Under the pieces are notes generated by a model. That model worked only from the letters and a program-made list of their open reading frames with translations. It ran no database searches and was not told where the DNA came from. From an uncultured Prevotella sp. (GTDB taxonomy: Bacteria; Bacteroidota; Bacteroidia; Bacteroidales; Bacteroidaceae), in the NCBI GenBank assembly GCA_900772835.1, contig CAAGSA010000078.1, forward strand, positions 1 through 30,305: a DNA stretch of 30,305 bases. The letters are read 5' to 3'. Shown here in pieces: positions 16,867-25,741 of the stretch. A program made the position numbers and the translations under genes. Numbering within the stretch: the first letter of the stretch is position 1; each line of letters starts with the position of its first letter.

Positions 16867-16999
16867 TGCCCACGCCGCATAACTGCAGGGATCAACTCGC
16901 AGGCAGTAATCGAGAGCCTGCCTGAATTCATCAAGGCACGCGCCGAGATTGGCCCTGATGCATTACGAAAAGGAAAAAATTCTCAATAATGATTTATCT
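16867..16999 (+). pseudogene. Coding-like spacer between the PorW-like gene and porX
   Basis: After the TAA of the PorW-like gene, the same frame stays open for 41 codons to a TAA at 16990-16992. It reads like protein: SQAVIESLPEFIKARAEIG, then PDALRKGKNSQ. There is no ATG in the segment. It could be a gene remnant, the degraded end of a former neighbour, or chance. A 7-bp hairpin (CAGGCAG/CTGCCTG, 16900-16924) without a T tract is also present. I do not recognise the peptide. Confidence 0.3.
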
Positions 17000-18568
17000 A
17001 TGAGCAACGGATTATTATTATGGGTTGACGACGAGATTGAACTTCTCCACGCCCACATCATATTTCTTGAAAAGAAAGGCTACGAGGTTATCACCGTGAG
17101 CAACGGCACAGATGCCATCGAAAAGTGCCGGCACCACAATTTCGACCTCGTGCTCCTCGACGAAATGATGCCCGGCATCAGCGGACTCGAAACGCTGCAG
17201 CAGATAAAGGAGATTCTGCCGGCAACGCCCGTTGTGATGGTGACAAAGAGCGAGGAAGAGGACATCATGGACCAGGCTATCGGTTCGAAGATTGCCGACT
17301 ACCTGATCAAGCCCGTGAACCCCAACCAGATTCTGCTTACGCTGAAAAAGAATATCCATCAGCGCGAAATCGTGACCGAAGTGACACAGACCGGATACCA
17401 GCAGAGCTTCATGGACATATCGTCGAAAATAGACAGCTGCCGCACAGCCACCGACTGGATGGAGGTGTACCGGCTGCTCGTGAAATGGGAACTCGAACTG
17501 AGCAGTACCGACAGTAGCATGACCGATATGCTCATGATGCAGAAGAGCGAAGCAAACAAAGCATTCGCAAAGTTCATACGCAACAGCTATCTCGATTGGG
17601 TTGACCCGGCAAATGCCAATGCCGGCGAACGCCCTCTGATGAGCAACAATATCTTCAGCCGGAAACTGTTCCCTATGCTCGACAGCGGCGAGAAGGTCTT
17701 CCTCATCGTAGTCGACAATTTCCGCTACGACCAATGGAAGATGCTGGCAAAGGAAATCGGAGATATGTTCGACATCGACGAGAGCCTGTATATGAGCATC
17801 CTGCCCACGGCAACGCAGTATGCACGCAACGCCATTTTCAGCGGACTGATGCCTACGCAGATTGCAAAGATGTTTCCGAATCTGTGGGTAGACGAGGATG
17901 AAGAGGAGGGGAAGAACCTGAACGAGGCTCCGCTCATACAGACACAGCTCGACCGCTACCGACGTTCCGACACAAAATTCTCCTACCACAAGATAAACGA
18001 TTCCGTAGGTGCCGACAAACTGCTGCAGCAGTTCAACTCGCTCGCCGCAAACGACCTCAACGTGGTGGTGATAAACTTCATCGATATGCTGAGCCATGCA
18101 AGGACGGAGTCGAAGATGGTGCGCGAACTTGCCAACAACGAATCGGCCTACCGCAGCATAACGCTGAGCTGGTTCCGCCATACGGTGCTCTCCGACCTCT
18201 TCCGCCGCCTCGCCGACAGCGACTACACGGTTGTCCTGACCACCGACCACGGCAGCATACGCGCCTCACACCCTGTGAAGATTGTAGGCGACCGAAACAC
18301 CAATACCAACCTGCGCTACAAGCTGGGCAAGAACCTTAACTGCAACGCAAAGGAGGTGTTCACCATAAAAGACCCTGCCAAGGCTCAGCTTCCGGCACCG
18401 AACCTCAGTACTGCCTACGTGTTTGCTACGGGAGAAACGTTCTTCGCCTATCCCAACAACTACAACTACTACGTGTCGTACTACAAGGACACCTTCCAGC
18501 ACGGCGGCATATCGATGGAGGAAATGCTCATACCGCTGGTGACAATGAAGAGAAAGAGAAGGGAATGA
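17000..18568 (+). CDS. porX: PorX: response regulator with PglZ (alkaline phosphatase superfamily) effector
   Basis: The 522-residue protein has an N-terminal receiver domain (about 3-120) with acidic pocket D10/D11, phospho-acceptor Asp54 in VLLDEMMPG, Thr82 and Lys104. A helical linker follows, then a PglZ domain from about 210 to the end. Candidate metal-site segments are VVDNFRYDQW (Asp239), LPTATQYAR, FIDMLSHA (His366), LTTDHGS (Asp416, His417) and QHGGISMEEM. In Porphyromonas and Flavobacterium, PorX is phosphorylated by PorY and controls type IX secretion; its PglZ domain is a zinc phosphodiesterase acting on nucleotide substrates. The frame extends to 16949, but 17000 fits the family start and length (518-522). 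The gene overlaps nothing and is followed directly by tsaE. Confidence 0.94.
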   Translation: MSNGLLLWVDDEIELLHAHIIFLEKKGYEVITVSNGTDAIEKCRHHNFDLVLLDEMMPGISGLETLQQIKEILPATPVVMVTKSEEEDIMDQAIGSKIADYLIKPVNPNQILLTLKKNIHQREIVTEVTQTGYQQSFMDISSKIDSCRTATDWMEVYRLLVKWELELSSTDSSMTDMLMMQKSEANKAFAKFIRNSYLDWVDPANANAGERPLMSNNIFSRKLFPMLDSGEKVFLIVVDNFRYDQWKMLAKEIGDMFDIDESLYMSILPTATQYARNAIFSGLMPTQIAKMFPNLWVDEDEEEGKNLNEAPLIQTQLDRYRRSDTKFSYHKINDSVGADKLLQQFNSLAANDLNVVVINFIDMLSHARTESKMVRELANNESAYRSITLSWFRHTVLSDLFRRLADSDYTVVLTTDHGSIRASHPVKIVGDRNTNTNLRYKLGKNLNCNAKEVFTIKDPAKAQLPAPNLSTAYVFATGETFFAYPNNYNYYVSYYKDTFQHGGISMEEMLIPLVTMKRKRRE

Positions 18569-18593
18569 AATGAAATGCAAAACAATAAAAACA

Positions 18594-19013
18594 ATGAATA
18601 ACAAAATAACATTCAGCAGTCTCGACAGCATAAACGACGCTGCCAAAGAGTTTGTAAAGAACATGGGCACCGACAAGGTGTTCGCCTTCTACGGCAAGAT
18701 GGGTGCAGGCAAAACGACATTCATCAAGGCAGTATGCGAAGTTCTCGGCGTAGACGACACCGTCACGTCGCCCACCTTCGCCATCGTGAACGAATATACA
18801 TCCGACAAGGTTGACTTCCCCATCTACCACTTCGACTTCTACCGGATAAAGAAACTCGACGAGGTGTACGACATGGGCTACGAAGACTATTTCTACGGTG
18901 GAGGCGTATGCTTCATCGAATGGCCGGAACTGATTGAGGAACTTCTGCCTGAGGAGGCAATAAAGGTGGAGATTAAGGAAAACGAAGACGGCACAAGAAC
19001 CATCAGCTTCTGA
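18594..19013 (+). CDS. tsaE: tRNA threonylcarbamoyladenosine biosynthesis ATPase TsaE
   Basis: The 139-residue P-loop ATPase partners with TsaB and TsaD to make t6A37 in ANN-decoding tRNAs. Walker A is GKMGAGKTTF (34-43), followed by TSPTFAIVNEY, HFDFYRIKKLDEVYDMGYED and CFIEWPELIEELLP, all typical of TsaE. An upstream ATG at 18570 is possible, 1 nt after the porX stop, but it adds a non-family octapeptide; MNNKITF at 18594 fits better. Tight spacing to porX implies co-transcription, which is a common order in Bacteroidales. Confidence 0.95.
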   Translation: MNNKITFSSLDSINDAAKEFVKNMGTDKVFAFYGKMGAGKTTFIKAVCEVLGVDDTVTSPTFAIVNEYTSDKVDFPIYHFDFYRIKKLDEVYDMGYEDYFYGGGVCFIEWPELIEELLPEEAIKVEIKENEDGTRTISF

Positions 19014-19038
19014 CAAAGAACAAAACTCCTGCCACACT

Positions 19039-19485
19039 ATGAACTCTCCTCTATCCCAAGACGAAGCTTTTATGCGCAAGGCTCTCGCCGAGGCACAGGC
19101 TGCCTTCGACGAGGGTGAGATTCCCGTCGGTGCCGTAGTGGTTTGCCACGAACAGATTATCTCGCGTGCCCACAACCTCACCGAAACACTTACCGACGTG
19201 ACGGCGCACGCTGAAATGCAAGCGATAACCTCTGCCGCCAACGCCCTCGGCGGCAAATATCTCACGGGCTGCACACTCTACGTAACAGTGGAGCCGTGCC
19301 CTATGTGTGCCGGTGCCATCGGTTGGGCACAAGTATCGCGCATCGTATACGGTGCTGCCGATGAGAAACGCGGCTACCGCAGGTTCGCCCCGAACGTGTT
19401 GCATCCCAAGGCGACAGTGACTGCTGGTGTGCTTGAAGAAGAATGCCGCACATTGATGCAGAATTTCTTCAAGTCGAGAAGATAG
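19039..19485 (+). CDS. tadA: tRNA adenosine(34) deaminase
   Basis: The 148-residue zinc deaminase converts the wobble adenosine of tRNA-Arg(ACG) to inosine. The cytidine deaminase fold motifs are complete: HAE at 57-59 (His57 zinc ligand, Glu59 proton shuttle) and PCPMC with Cys87 and Cys90. GEIPVGAVVV, AHAEMQAI and GWAQVSRIVYGAADEKRGY are typical. It follows tsaE by 25 nt in the same direction, so two tRNA-modification genes are linked. A long inverted repeat lies downstream. Confidence 0.95.
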   Translation: MNSPLSQDEAFMRKALAEAQAAFDEGEIPVGAVVVCHEQIISRAHNLTETLTDVTAHAEMQAITSAANALGGKYLTGCTLYVTVEPCPMCAGAIGWAQVSRIVYGAADEKRGYRRFAPNVLHPKATVTAGVLEEECRTLMQNFFKSRR

Positions 19486-19545
19486 ACAAACATTGATGCA
19501 GGAACACTCGCGAAGCCATCCGCGACACAATCCCCCCCAAAACAA

Positions 19546-19599
19546 CAAAGGACAACAAGCCAATCTGCTCCAATTCAGAGCAATGCCTGTTGTCCTTTG
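19546..19599. terminator. Forked inverted repeat between convergent tadA and trxA
   Basis: CAAAGGACAACA (19546-19557) pairs perfectly with TGTTGTCCTTTG (19588-19599). Inside the loop, TGCTC and GAGCA can form a second small stem. It lies between convergent genes and may act as a bidirectional terminator, although neither side has a long T tract. An AT-rich stretch (about 19610-19700) follows. Confidence 0.5.
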
Positions 19600-19740
19600 C
19601 TGTATATGCAGTCTTCTATTATATATTTCCTATAATATGAATATTGTATATCCTATATATATAAACGATAAAGGAAAATGACACCGTATATATATATTGA
19701 AGACTATTTCGCTTAGTTCATTCTTGCCGTTTCCTCTGGA

Positions 19741-20055
19741 TTACAGCAGAGCCTCGAACTTCTTCTGGATAGCCGACTTAGACTGTCCACCAACCAAACG
19801 GTCTACAACCTCGCCGTTCTTGAAGAACAGGATTGTAGGGATGTTGCGCACACCGTATTCCATCACGATGTCGTCGTTCTCCTCCACGTCGCACTTGCCT
19901 ACAACGATACGTCCGTCGTACTCCTTTGCCAGCTCCTCAACAAACGGTGCGATAGCACGGCATGGACCACACCATGTAGCCCAGAAATCAACTACTAACG
20001 GCATTTCGCCATTCTTCAAATTCTCAAAGTTCTCGGTTGTGATTGTTACTTCCAT
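19741..20055 (-). CDS. trxA: Thioredoxin
   Basis: The 104-residue thiol-disulfide oxidoreductase has the active site WATWCGPCR (Cys29, Cys32), the cis-proline in VRNIPTILFF, and the closing GEVVDRLVGGQSK segment. There is no signal peptide, so it is cytoplasmic. It follows dnaE in the same direction after a 178-bp gap. That gap contains a small hairpin (GTGGCA/TGCCAC, 20193-20211) but no convincing TAnnTTTG box. It may therefore be transcribed from the dnaE promoter. Confidence 0.97.
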   Translation of the reverse strand: MEVTITTENFENLKNGEMPLVVDFWATWCGPCRAIAPFVEELAKEYDGRIVVGKCDVEENDDIVMEYGVRNIPTILFFKNGEVVDRLVGGQSKSAIQKKFEALL

Positions 20056-20233
20056 TTCTTTTGATATCTTTTTAATGGTTAATAAAATTCCTTTTTACAG
20101 TTAACTATATTCCCACGTTCTTTCTTCCCCCATCCGCAGCACATCCTCTGCCCGTCTTCCGACAGTATCCGTACCACGCTGCTATACGAGGAGTGGCAAA
20201 ATGTGTGCCACAAAAGGGTTTCCGGCGGCAGTG

Positions 20234-23200
20234 TCAGTTGATGCGGTATTCCATAGCCTCGCATCCTTCGATAAAGAGGAGCAGGTCGCGCGTCACGTCC
20301 ACTCCCGGCATCTTGGAGCGCATCATCACGCTACGGCGGTCTTCCAGACTGTCGAACTGCACGTACATCTGCGTCTTGCCGGGATTTTCCCTCACCTTCT
20401 CGCAAAGGTCCGACGCCATCACCTCGGTCACCTTCTGCGGATCCACATATATCGTGATTTTCTCTATCCTCTTCTCCTTTACCGTCTGCAGATACTGTAT
20501 ATCGCTTATGCTGAAATCGAAGAATTTGCTGCCTCCATACTTTGCTGCCACCTTGGCACTTATGTATACCGAGCACCCCACGGCAAGCATTCCGCGCCAT
20601 TTGCCCCACTGCTCGCCGAAGAGAGCAAGCTCGCCGGAACCGGAGAAGTCTTCCAGCGTGACGAATCCGCATGGGCTTCCCTTCTTGGTGAACGAGTCCC
20701 TCACGTTGGTCACTATTCCTCCGAGCGTCACCTCGCCGCGCGTTGCCAGCTCTTCCTTGTCGGAAACCTCCGGACAAGTAGTGTTGCACAGGTTGTTGAG
20801 CACCACGGCATATTCGTCGAGCGGATGTGCCGACAGATAGATGCCCACCAGGTCGCGCTCGCGGTTCAGCCTCTCTATGTCGCTCCACCGTTCGCTTTCC
20901 GGAATCTTCGGTGTGGCGATCTCCACATCGTCGAATGCCCCGAAGAGCGAGTTTTTCGCCTCGTTCTTCGCTGTCTGGTATGCCTGTCCGTAGCGCAGCA
21001 TGGTATCGAAGAAATTCTCTCCCTTCTCGTTCTGCCCGAAGTAGCATTCGCGCTTCACTCCGAAGCTGTCGAATCCTCCGCTCAGCGCCATGCTCTCAAA
21101 GCATTTTCGGTTGCATGCGCTCAGGTTCACTCGCTGCGCCACATCGAATATATCCTTGTATGGCCCGTTCTTTTCTCTCTCGGCAATGATAGCCTCAGCT
21201 GCTGCCGCTCCCATTCCCTTTATGGCTGCAAGTCCGAACCGTATCGCGCCGTTCTTGTTCACGCTGAACTTGTTCCGGCTCTCGTTCACGTCGGGTCCGA
21301 GCGTTTCTATGCCCATCGCCTTGCATTCGTCCATGAGCTTGGTGATTTCGGTTATGTTCGCAAGGTTGCGGCTCATGTTTGCCGCCATATATTCGGCGGG
21401 GTAATGTGCCTTGAGATACGCCGTCTGGTATGCCACCCACGAATAGCACGTGGCGTGGCTCTTGTTGAAGGCGTACGATGCGAATTTCTCCCAGTCTGCC
21501 CATATCTTCTCCAGCACCTTCGGGTCGTGGCCGTTCTTTTTTCCACCCTCGATGAACATCGGCTTCATCTGGTCTACGATGGCCTTCTTTTTCTTTCCCA
21601 TCGCCTTTCGCAGGGCGTCGCTCTGGCCTCGGGTGAAGTCGGCGAGCTGCCTGGAGAGAAGCATCACCTGCTCCTGGTATACGGTGATTCCGTATGTATC
21701 CTTCAGATACTTTTCCATGCAGGGGATGTCGTATTTTATCTCTTCCCTTCCGTTCTTTCGTGCGATGAACGACGGGATGTAGTCCATTGGTCCCGGACGG
21801 TAGAGAGCATTCATAGCTATGATGTCCTCGAATGTTGTGGGCTGCAGCTCGCGCAGATACTTCTGCATTCCGGCAGACTCGAACTGGAATGTTCCTATGG
21901 TGCGCCCCTCGCTGTACAACTTGTATGTTGCAGGGTCGTCTATCGGGATATTGTCGAGGTCGATTATATCGCCCGTGTGCAGTCTCACGTTCTCCACCGC
22001 CTCCTTCAGTATCGAGAGTGTCTTGAGCCCCAGGAAGTCCATCTTGATGAGTCCCGTTTCCTCTATCACGTGTCCGTCGTATTGCGTGCAGAGCAGCTTG
22101 TGTCCGGGGTCAGCCTTGTCTTCCGCCGTCGACACGGGCACCCAATCGCTGATGGCATCGCGGCAGATGATGGTTCCGCAGGCGTGGATTCCGGTGCCTC
22201 TCACGGTGCCTTCAAGCATCTTGGCGTATGATATGGTGTTGCGCAGCCGTTCGTCGGGCGAAGCCTCTGCCTCTCTCAGTTCCGGCACACTCTTTATGGC
22301 GTTCGGCAGGTTCATCTTCAGCCCGTCGGGCAACTTGTCGGGAATCTGCTTGCACAAGTGGTTTATCACGGCAAGCGGCACTTTCTCCACTCTCGCCACG
22401 TCTTTCAGCGCGTTCTTCGTCGCCATCGTGCCGTATGTTATGATGTGCGCCACCTTGTCGTGGCCGTATTTGTCTTCCACCCATTCCAGCACCTTTCCTC
22501 GTCCGTCATCGTCGAAGTCGGTATCGATATCCGGCAGCGATATTCGGTCTGGGTTCAGGAATCGCTCGAACAGCAGGTCGTATTTTATCGGGTCTATCTT
22601 TGTGATGCCCAGACAGTATGCCACCACGGAGCCGGCTGCCGAACCACGCCCCGGTCCCACCATCACTCCCAGTTCGTCGCGTGCCGAGTTTATGAAGTCC
22701 TGCACGATAAGGAAGTATCCCGGGAATCCCATGGTCTTCATGATATGGAGTTCGAACTTCACTCGCTCCTCTACTTCTTTCGTCAGTGGGTCGCCGTATC
22801 TTTCCTTCGCTCCGTCGTAGGCGAGCTTCGCCAGATAGTCTGCCTCGAACTTTATGCGGTACAGCTTGTCCAGTCCGCCCAGTTTCTTTATCTTCTTGTC
22901 TGCCTCTTCCTTGGGCAGCGGGTTCTCGCCGTTCTCGTCCGACGTGAACTCGCGGTAGAGCTGTTCCGGCGTGATGTTGCGCCGCGTGTCTTCCTCGGTT
23001 CCGAACTCTGCCGGTATGGGGAAGAAGGGCATGATGGGCGAATGGTCTATGCTGTAGGTCTCCACCTTGTCGAGAATCTCCAGCGTGTTCGACAGTGCCT
23101 CGGGCACGTCGGCAAACACTTCGTTCATCTCTGCCCTCGTCTTGAACCACTCCTGCTTCGAATATAGCATTCTGTTGGGGTCGTCCAGGTCCTTGCCCGT

Positions 23201-23941
23201 GGCGAGACACAGCAGATGGTCGTGTGCCTCGGCGTTGTCCTTGTCCACGAAGTGCGCGTCGTTCGTACACACGAGCTTTATGCCGTATTCTCTGGCGAGC
23301 TGTATCAGCACGCGGTTCGCCTTCTGCTGCAGTGGGAAAGTCTCGCGGTTTGCCCTCTGGTTGGGGTCTTTCACCTCGTGCCGCTGCAGCTCCAGATAGT
23401 AATCGTCGCCGAACACCCTCTGATACCACTCTATCGCCTCGCGCGCCCCGGCTATGTCGTCACGCAGGATCTTTGCCGGCACCTCGCCGGCGATGCATGC
23501 CGAACAGACTATCAGGTCCTCGTGGTATTTCTCCAGGTCGGCACGGTCGGTACGCGGACGCATATAGAATCCGTCCACCCATGCCCGGGAGACGAGCTTT
23601 ATCAGATTCTTGTAGCCATTGTAGTTCTTGGCGAGCACGATGAGGTGATGGCCGCTCTTGTCCACCTTCGGGTCGGAACGGTCGGCCTTGCTCCTCCGCG
23701 CCACATACATCTCGCAGCCGAATATGGGCTTGAACTCAGGCTTTCCCTCGTCGCGCAGCTTGCCGTTCACCTTGTTGCAATAGTTGAACAGCTCCTTCAC
23801 GCCGAACATATCGCCGTGGTCGGTTATCGCCATGCCCCTCATGCCGTCGGCAATCGCCTTGTCCACGAGCCTCGGGATGCTCGACTGTCCGTCGAGGATG
23901 CTGTAATACGTATGAACGTGAAGATGTATAAAGTCCTGCAT
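20234..23941 (-). CDS. dnaE: DNA polymerase III subunit alpha
   Basis: The 1235-residue replicative polymerase begins with a PHP domain (HLHVHTYYSILDG at 6-18, AITDHGDMFG). The C-family polymerase core contains GPGRGSAAGS (about 428-437) and the catalytic acidic cluster PDIDTDFDDD (about 467-476). Then come GTMATKNALKDVAR, the thumb and fingers (MNALYRPGPMDYIP, GITVYQEQVMLLSRQLA), tandem helix-hairpin-helix near IKGMGAAAAEAI, and an OB fold at about 1064-1115 (VTLGGIVTNVRDSFTKKGSP). The frame is open to 24028, but MQDFIHLHVH at 23941 is the family start and lies 57 nt after a good promoter. There is no DEDD exonuclease insertion, so it is DnaE and not PolC. Confidence 0.97.
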   Translation of the reverse strand: MQDFIHLHVHTYYSILDGQSSIPRLVDKAIADGMRGMAITDHGDMFGVKELFNYCNKVNGKLRDEGKPEFKPIFGCEMYVARRSKADRSDPKVDKSGHHLIVLAKNYNGYKNLIKLVSRAWVDGFYMRPRTDRADLEKYHEDLIVCSACIAGEVPAKILRDDIAGAREAIEWYQRVFGDDYYLELQRHEVKDPNQRANRETFPLQQKANRVLIQLAREYGIKLVCTNDAHFVDKDNAEAHDHLLCLATGKDLDDPNRMLYSKQEWFKTRAEMNEVFADVPEALSNTLEILDKVETYSIDHSPIMPFFPIPAEFGTEEDTRRNITPEQLYREFTSDENGENPLPKEEADKKIKKLGGLDKLYRIKFEADYLAKLAYDGAKERYGDPLTKEVEERVKFELHIMKTMGFPGYFLIVQDFINSARDELGVMVGPGRGSAAGSVVAYCLGITKIDPIKYDLLFERFLNPDRISLPDIDTDFDDDGRGKVLEWVEDKYGHDKVAHIITYGTMATKNALKDVARVEKVPLAVINHLCKQIPDKLPDGLKMNLPNAIKSVPELREAEASPDERLRNTISYAKMLEGTVRGTGIHACGTIICRDAISDWVPVSTAEDKADPGHKLLCTQYDGHVIEETGLIKMDFLGLKTLSILKEAVENVRLHTGDIIDLDNIPIDDPATYKLYSEGRTIGTFQFESAGMQKYLRELQPTTFEDIIAMNALYRPGPMDYIPSFIARKNGREEIKYDIPCMEKYLKDTYGITVYQEQVMLLSRQLADFTRGQSDALRKAMGKKKKAIVDQMKPMFIEGGKKNGHDPKVLEKIWADWEKFASYAFNKSHATCYSWVAYQTAYLKAHYPAEYMAANMSRNLANITEITKLMDECKAMGIETLGPDVNESRNKFSVNKNGAIRFGLAAIKGMGAAAAEAIIAEREKNGPYKDIFDVAQRVNLSACNRKCFESMALSGGFDSFGVKRECYFGQNEKGENFFDTMLRYGQAYQTAKNEAKNSLFGAFDDVEIATPKIPESERWSDIERLNRERDLVGIYLSAHPLDEYAVVLNNLCNTTCPEVSDKEELATRGEVTLGGIVTNVRDSFTKKGSPCGFVTLEDFSGSGELALFGEQWGKWRGMLAVGCSVYISAKVAAKYGGSKFFDFSISDIQYLQTVKEKRIEKITIYVDPQKVTEVMASDLCEKVRENPGKTQMYVQFDSLEDRRSVMMRSKMPGVDVTRDLLLFIEGCEAMEYRIN

Positions 23942-23997
23942 ATCTGATTGTGAGTTATTTAAGCGCCGGAATGGTGAATTGCCACCAAAACGAGGCT

Positions 23998-24028
23998 CAA
24001 AGTTACGCTTTATACGCGAAACGACCAA
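23998..24028 (-). promoter_or_regulatory. Promoter of dnaE
   Basis: On the minus strand, TTG (24028-24026), a 20-bp spacer and TAACTTTG (24005-23998) match the consensus fully. It lies back to back with the psd promoter, about 18 bp apart. Confidence 0.78.
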
Positions 24029-24045
24029 AAGAAAGAGCGCAAAAC

Positions 24046-24076
24046 TTGTAGAAATCGCAAAAAAGGACTACCTTTG
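24046..24076 (+). promoter_or_regulatory. Promoter of psd-pssA
   Basis: TTG (24046-24048), a 20-bp spacer and TACCTTTG (24069-24076). The start codon follows 43 nt later. Confidence 0.78.
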
Positions 24077-24119
24077 CAGACGCAGACTATATGAGAATAT
24101 TTTCCACAACGATACTATA

Positions 24120-24809
24120 ATGGGCAAAAAGATAAAGAAACTCAAAAATGTAAGGATACACAGGGAGGGAACAGACACCCTGCTCTACAGCGCGGTATTC
24201 ATAGCCGCGGTGGCAGCGGTGATATGGTTCTCCACAAACTGCAAGGCTGCCTTCTGGGGCTTCCTCGCCGTGTTCGGAACCGTATACGCCATAGTGCTCA
24301 ACTTCTTCCGGTGCCCCAAGAGATTCTTTGACGGCGATACTGAAGGAATCGTCGTAGCCCCTGCCGACGGCAAGGTGGTAGTGATAGAGGAAGTGGAGGA
24401 AAACACCTACTTCCACGACAAGCGCCTTATGGTGAGCATATTCATGAGCCTCTTCAACGTGCATGCCAACTGGTTCCCCGTTGACGGCAAGGTGAAATTC
24501 GTGCACCACCAGAACGGAAACTTCCACAAGGCATGGCTGCCCAAGGCAAGCGAGGAGAACGAACACGCCGACGTGATGCTCGAAACCGACAACGGCACCG
24601 AAATCCTCTGCCGCCAGATAGCCGGAGCCGTGGCAAGGCGCATAGTGACATACGCCAAGCCCGACGAAGACTGCTATATCGACGAGCACCTTGGATTCAT
24701 CAAGTTCGGCTCCAGAGTGGACGTATACCTGCCCCTCGGCACTGAAGTATGTGTCAAGATGGGGCAAGCCACCACAGGCAACAAGACAGTCATAGCAAAA
24801 CTGAAATAA
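24120..24809 (+). CDS. psd: Phosphatidylserine decarboxylase proenzyme (short form)
   Basis: The 229-residue membrane-associated enzyme makes phosphatidylethanolamine from phosphatidylserine. Two hydrophobic segments (about 20-38 and 45-63) anchor the N-terminus. The self-cleavage site is FGSRVDVYLP, with processing expected between Gly197 and Ser198 to give a pyruvoyl-Ser alpha chain of about 32 residues. VVAPADGKVVVIEEV contains the catalytic Asp region, and FNVHANWFPVDGKV the conserved His. This is the short bacterial/archaeal type with FGSR instead of LGST. The frame is open upstream to 23979, but that would cross the promoter, and 24120 is the family start. It forms a two-step pathway with pssA downstream. 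Confidence 0.95.
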   Translation: MGKKIKKLKNVRIHREGTDTLLYSAVFIAAVAAVIWFSTNCKAAFWGFLAVFGTVYAIVLNFFRCPKRFFDGDTEGIVVAPADGKVVVIEEVEENTYFHDKRLMVSIFMSLFNVHANWFPVDGKVKFVHHQNGNFHKAWLPKASEENEHADVMLETDNGTEILCRQIAGAVARRIVTYAKPDEDCYIDEHLGFIKFGSRVDVYLPLGTEVCVKMGQATTGNKTVIAKLK

Positions 24810-24823
24810 AACAGCAAACCTTA

Positions 24824-24865
24824 CCCCGAAGCATACCCGACAACAAGGATGCATTCGGGGTTTTT
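24824..24865 (+). terminator. Terminator/attenuator between psd and pssA
   Basis: CCCCGAA (24824-24830) pairs with TTCGGGG (24854-24860), with an inner GCAT/ATGC extension, and five T follow. It lies 22 bp before pssA and could reduce pssA expression relative to psd. Confidence 0.78.
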
Positions 24866-24886
24866 ACAATATAAACAATACGCATC

Positions 24887-25627
24887 ATGGCAAACTTCAT
24901 CACAAGGAACATACCAAACACCATTACCTGCTGCAACCTCGTTTCGGGCTGTATCGCCACATCGTTCGCATTCGCCAACCGCCCGGAGATGGCACTGCTA
25001 TGGATTGTAGCGGGAGCCGTGTTCGACTTCTTCGACGGCATGAGCGCACGCATTCTCGGCGTATCCTCGCCAATAGGAAAAGAGCTCGACTCGCTCGCCG
25101 ACGACATAACATTCGGTGTGGCACCGGCAACAATGGTGTTCGCCGAACTCGGAGTGATGGACTATCCCGCATTCCTCGAACCGCTGCGCGGCATACTGCC
25201 CTACTTCGCCTACATCATGGCGGCATTCGCAGCATTGAGACTCGCCAAGTTCAACCTCGACACACGGCAAGCCACATCGTTCATCGGGCTCCCCACCCCG
25301 GCAAACGCCCTTTTCTGGGGCTCGCTCATAGTGGGGGCACCGGAGCTGATAGAGGCATCCCCCTACAACGTGTTCACCGTAATGGCAATGCTGCTGCTGA
25401 GCAGCTACATACAGGTGGCGGAACTGCCCATGTTCGCCCTCAAGTTCAAGCACTGGGGATGGAAAGGCAACGAAGTGAAATACATCTTCATCGCCACCTG
25501 CATCCCCCTGCTCCTCATCTTCCGCCTATCAGCATTCGCGCTGATAATAAGCTGGTATGTCATTTTGTCGGCATGCGTAAACATCTTCGCCAGGAAAAGC
25601 AGCAGCGTGGCAGAACACGAAGCATAG
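24887..25627 (+). CDS. pssA: CDP-diacylglycerol-serine O-phosphatidyltransferase
   Basis: The 246-residue integral membrane enzyme makes phosphatidylserine from CDP-diacylglycerol and serine. The CDP-alcohol phosphotransferase signature is complete with exact spacing: Asp50-Gly51, Ala54-Arg55, Gly64, Asp68, Asp72. About seven to eight hydrophobic segments are visible (for example 34-50, 104-120, 136-150, 163-180, 205-240). ITRNIPNTITCCNLVSG at the N-terminus is typical of the Bacillus-type enzyme. Its product is the substrate of the upstream Psd. Confidence 0.96.
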   Translation: MANFITRNIPNTITCCNLVSGCIATSFAFANRPEMALLWIVAGAVFDFFDGMSARILGVSSPIGKELDSLADDITFGVAPATMVFAELGVMDYPAFLEPLRGILPYFAYIMAAFAALRLAKFNLDTRQATSFIGLPTPANALFWGSLIVGAPELIEASPYNVFTVMAMLLLSSYIQVAELPMFALKFKHWGWKGNEVKYIFIATCIPLLLIFRLSAFALIISWYVILSACVNIFARKSSSVAEHEA

Positions 25628-25741
25628 CCCACCGCGCTCCGCCCACCACAGGAGCGCACCAGCACCTGTGGCATCAAATTTGCACCACTCCAAGCGACAG
25701 AAGAATTACGAACCAGGATTAAAAGCAGAAAAAGAAAGATT

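Noticed and set aside
16949..16999. Upstream ATG start for porX
   Set aside because: The added 17 residues are not part of the receiver fold, and MSNGLLLWVDDE at 17000 gives the usual family start and length.
17018..18250. A 410-codon frame opposite porX
   Set aside because: porX is certain from its receiver and PglZ motifs; the opposing frame has no protein-like features.
20201..22231. A 676-codon open frame opposite dnaE
   Set aside because: The composition is the His/Leu/Val-rich reverse of dnaE codons, with no domain pattern. dnaE motifs on the other strand are unambiguous.
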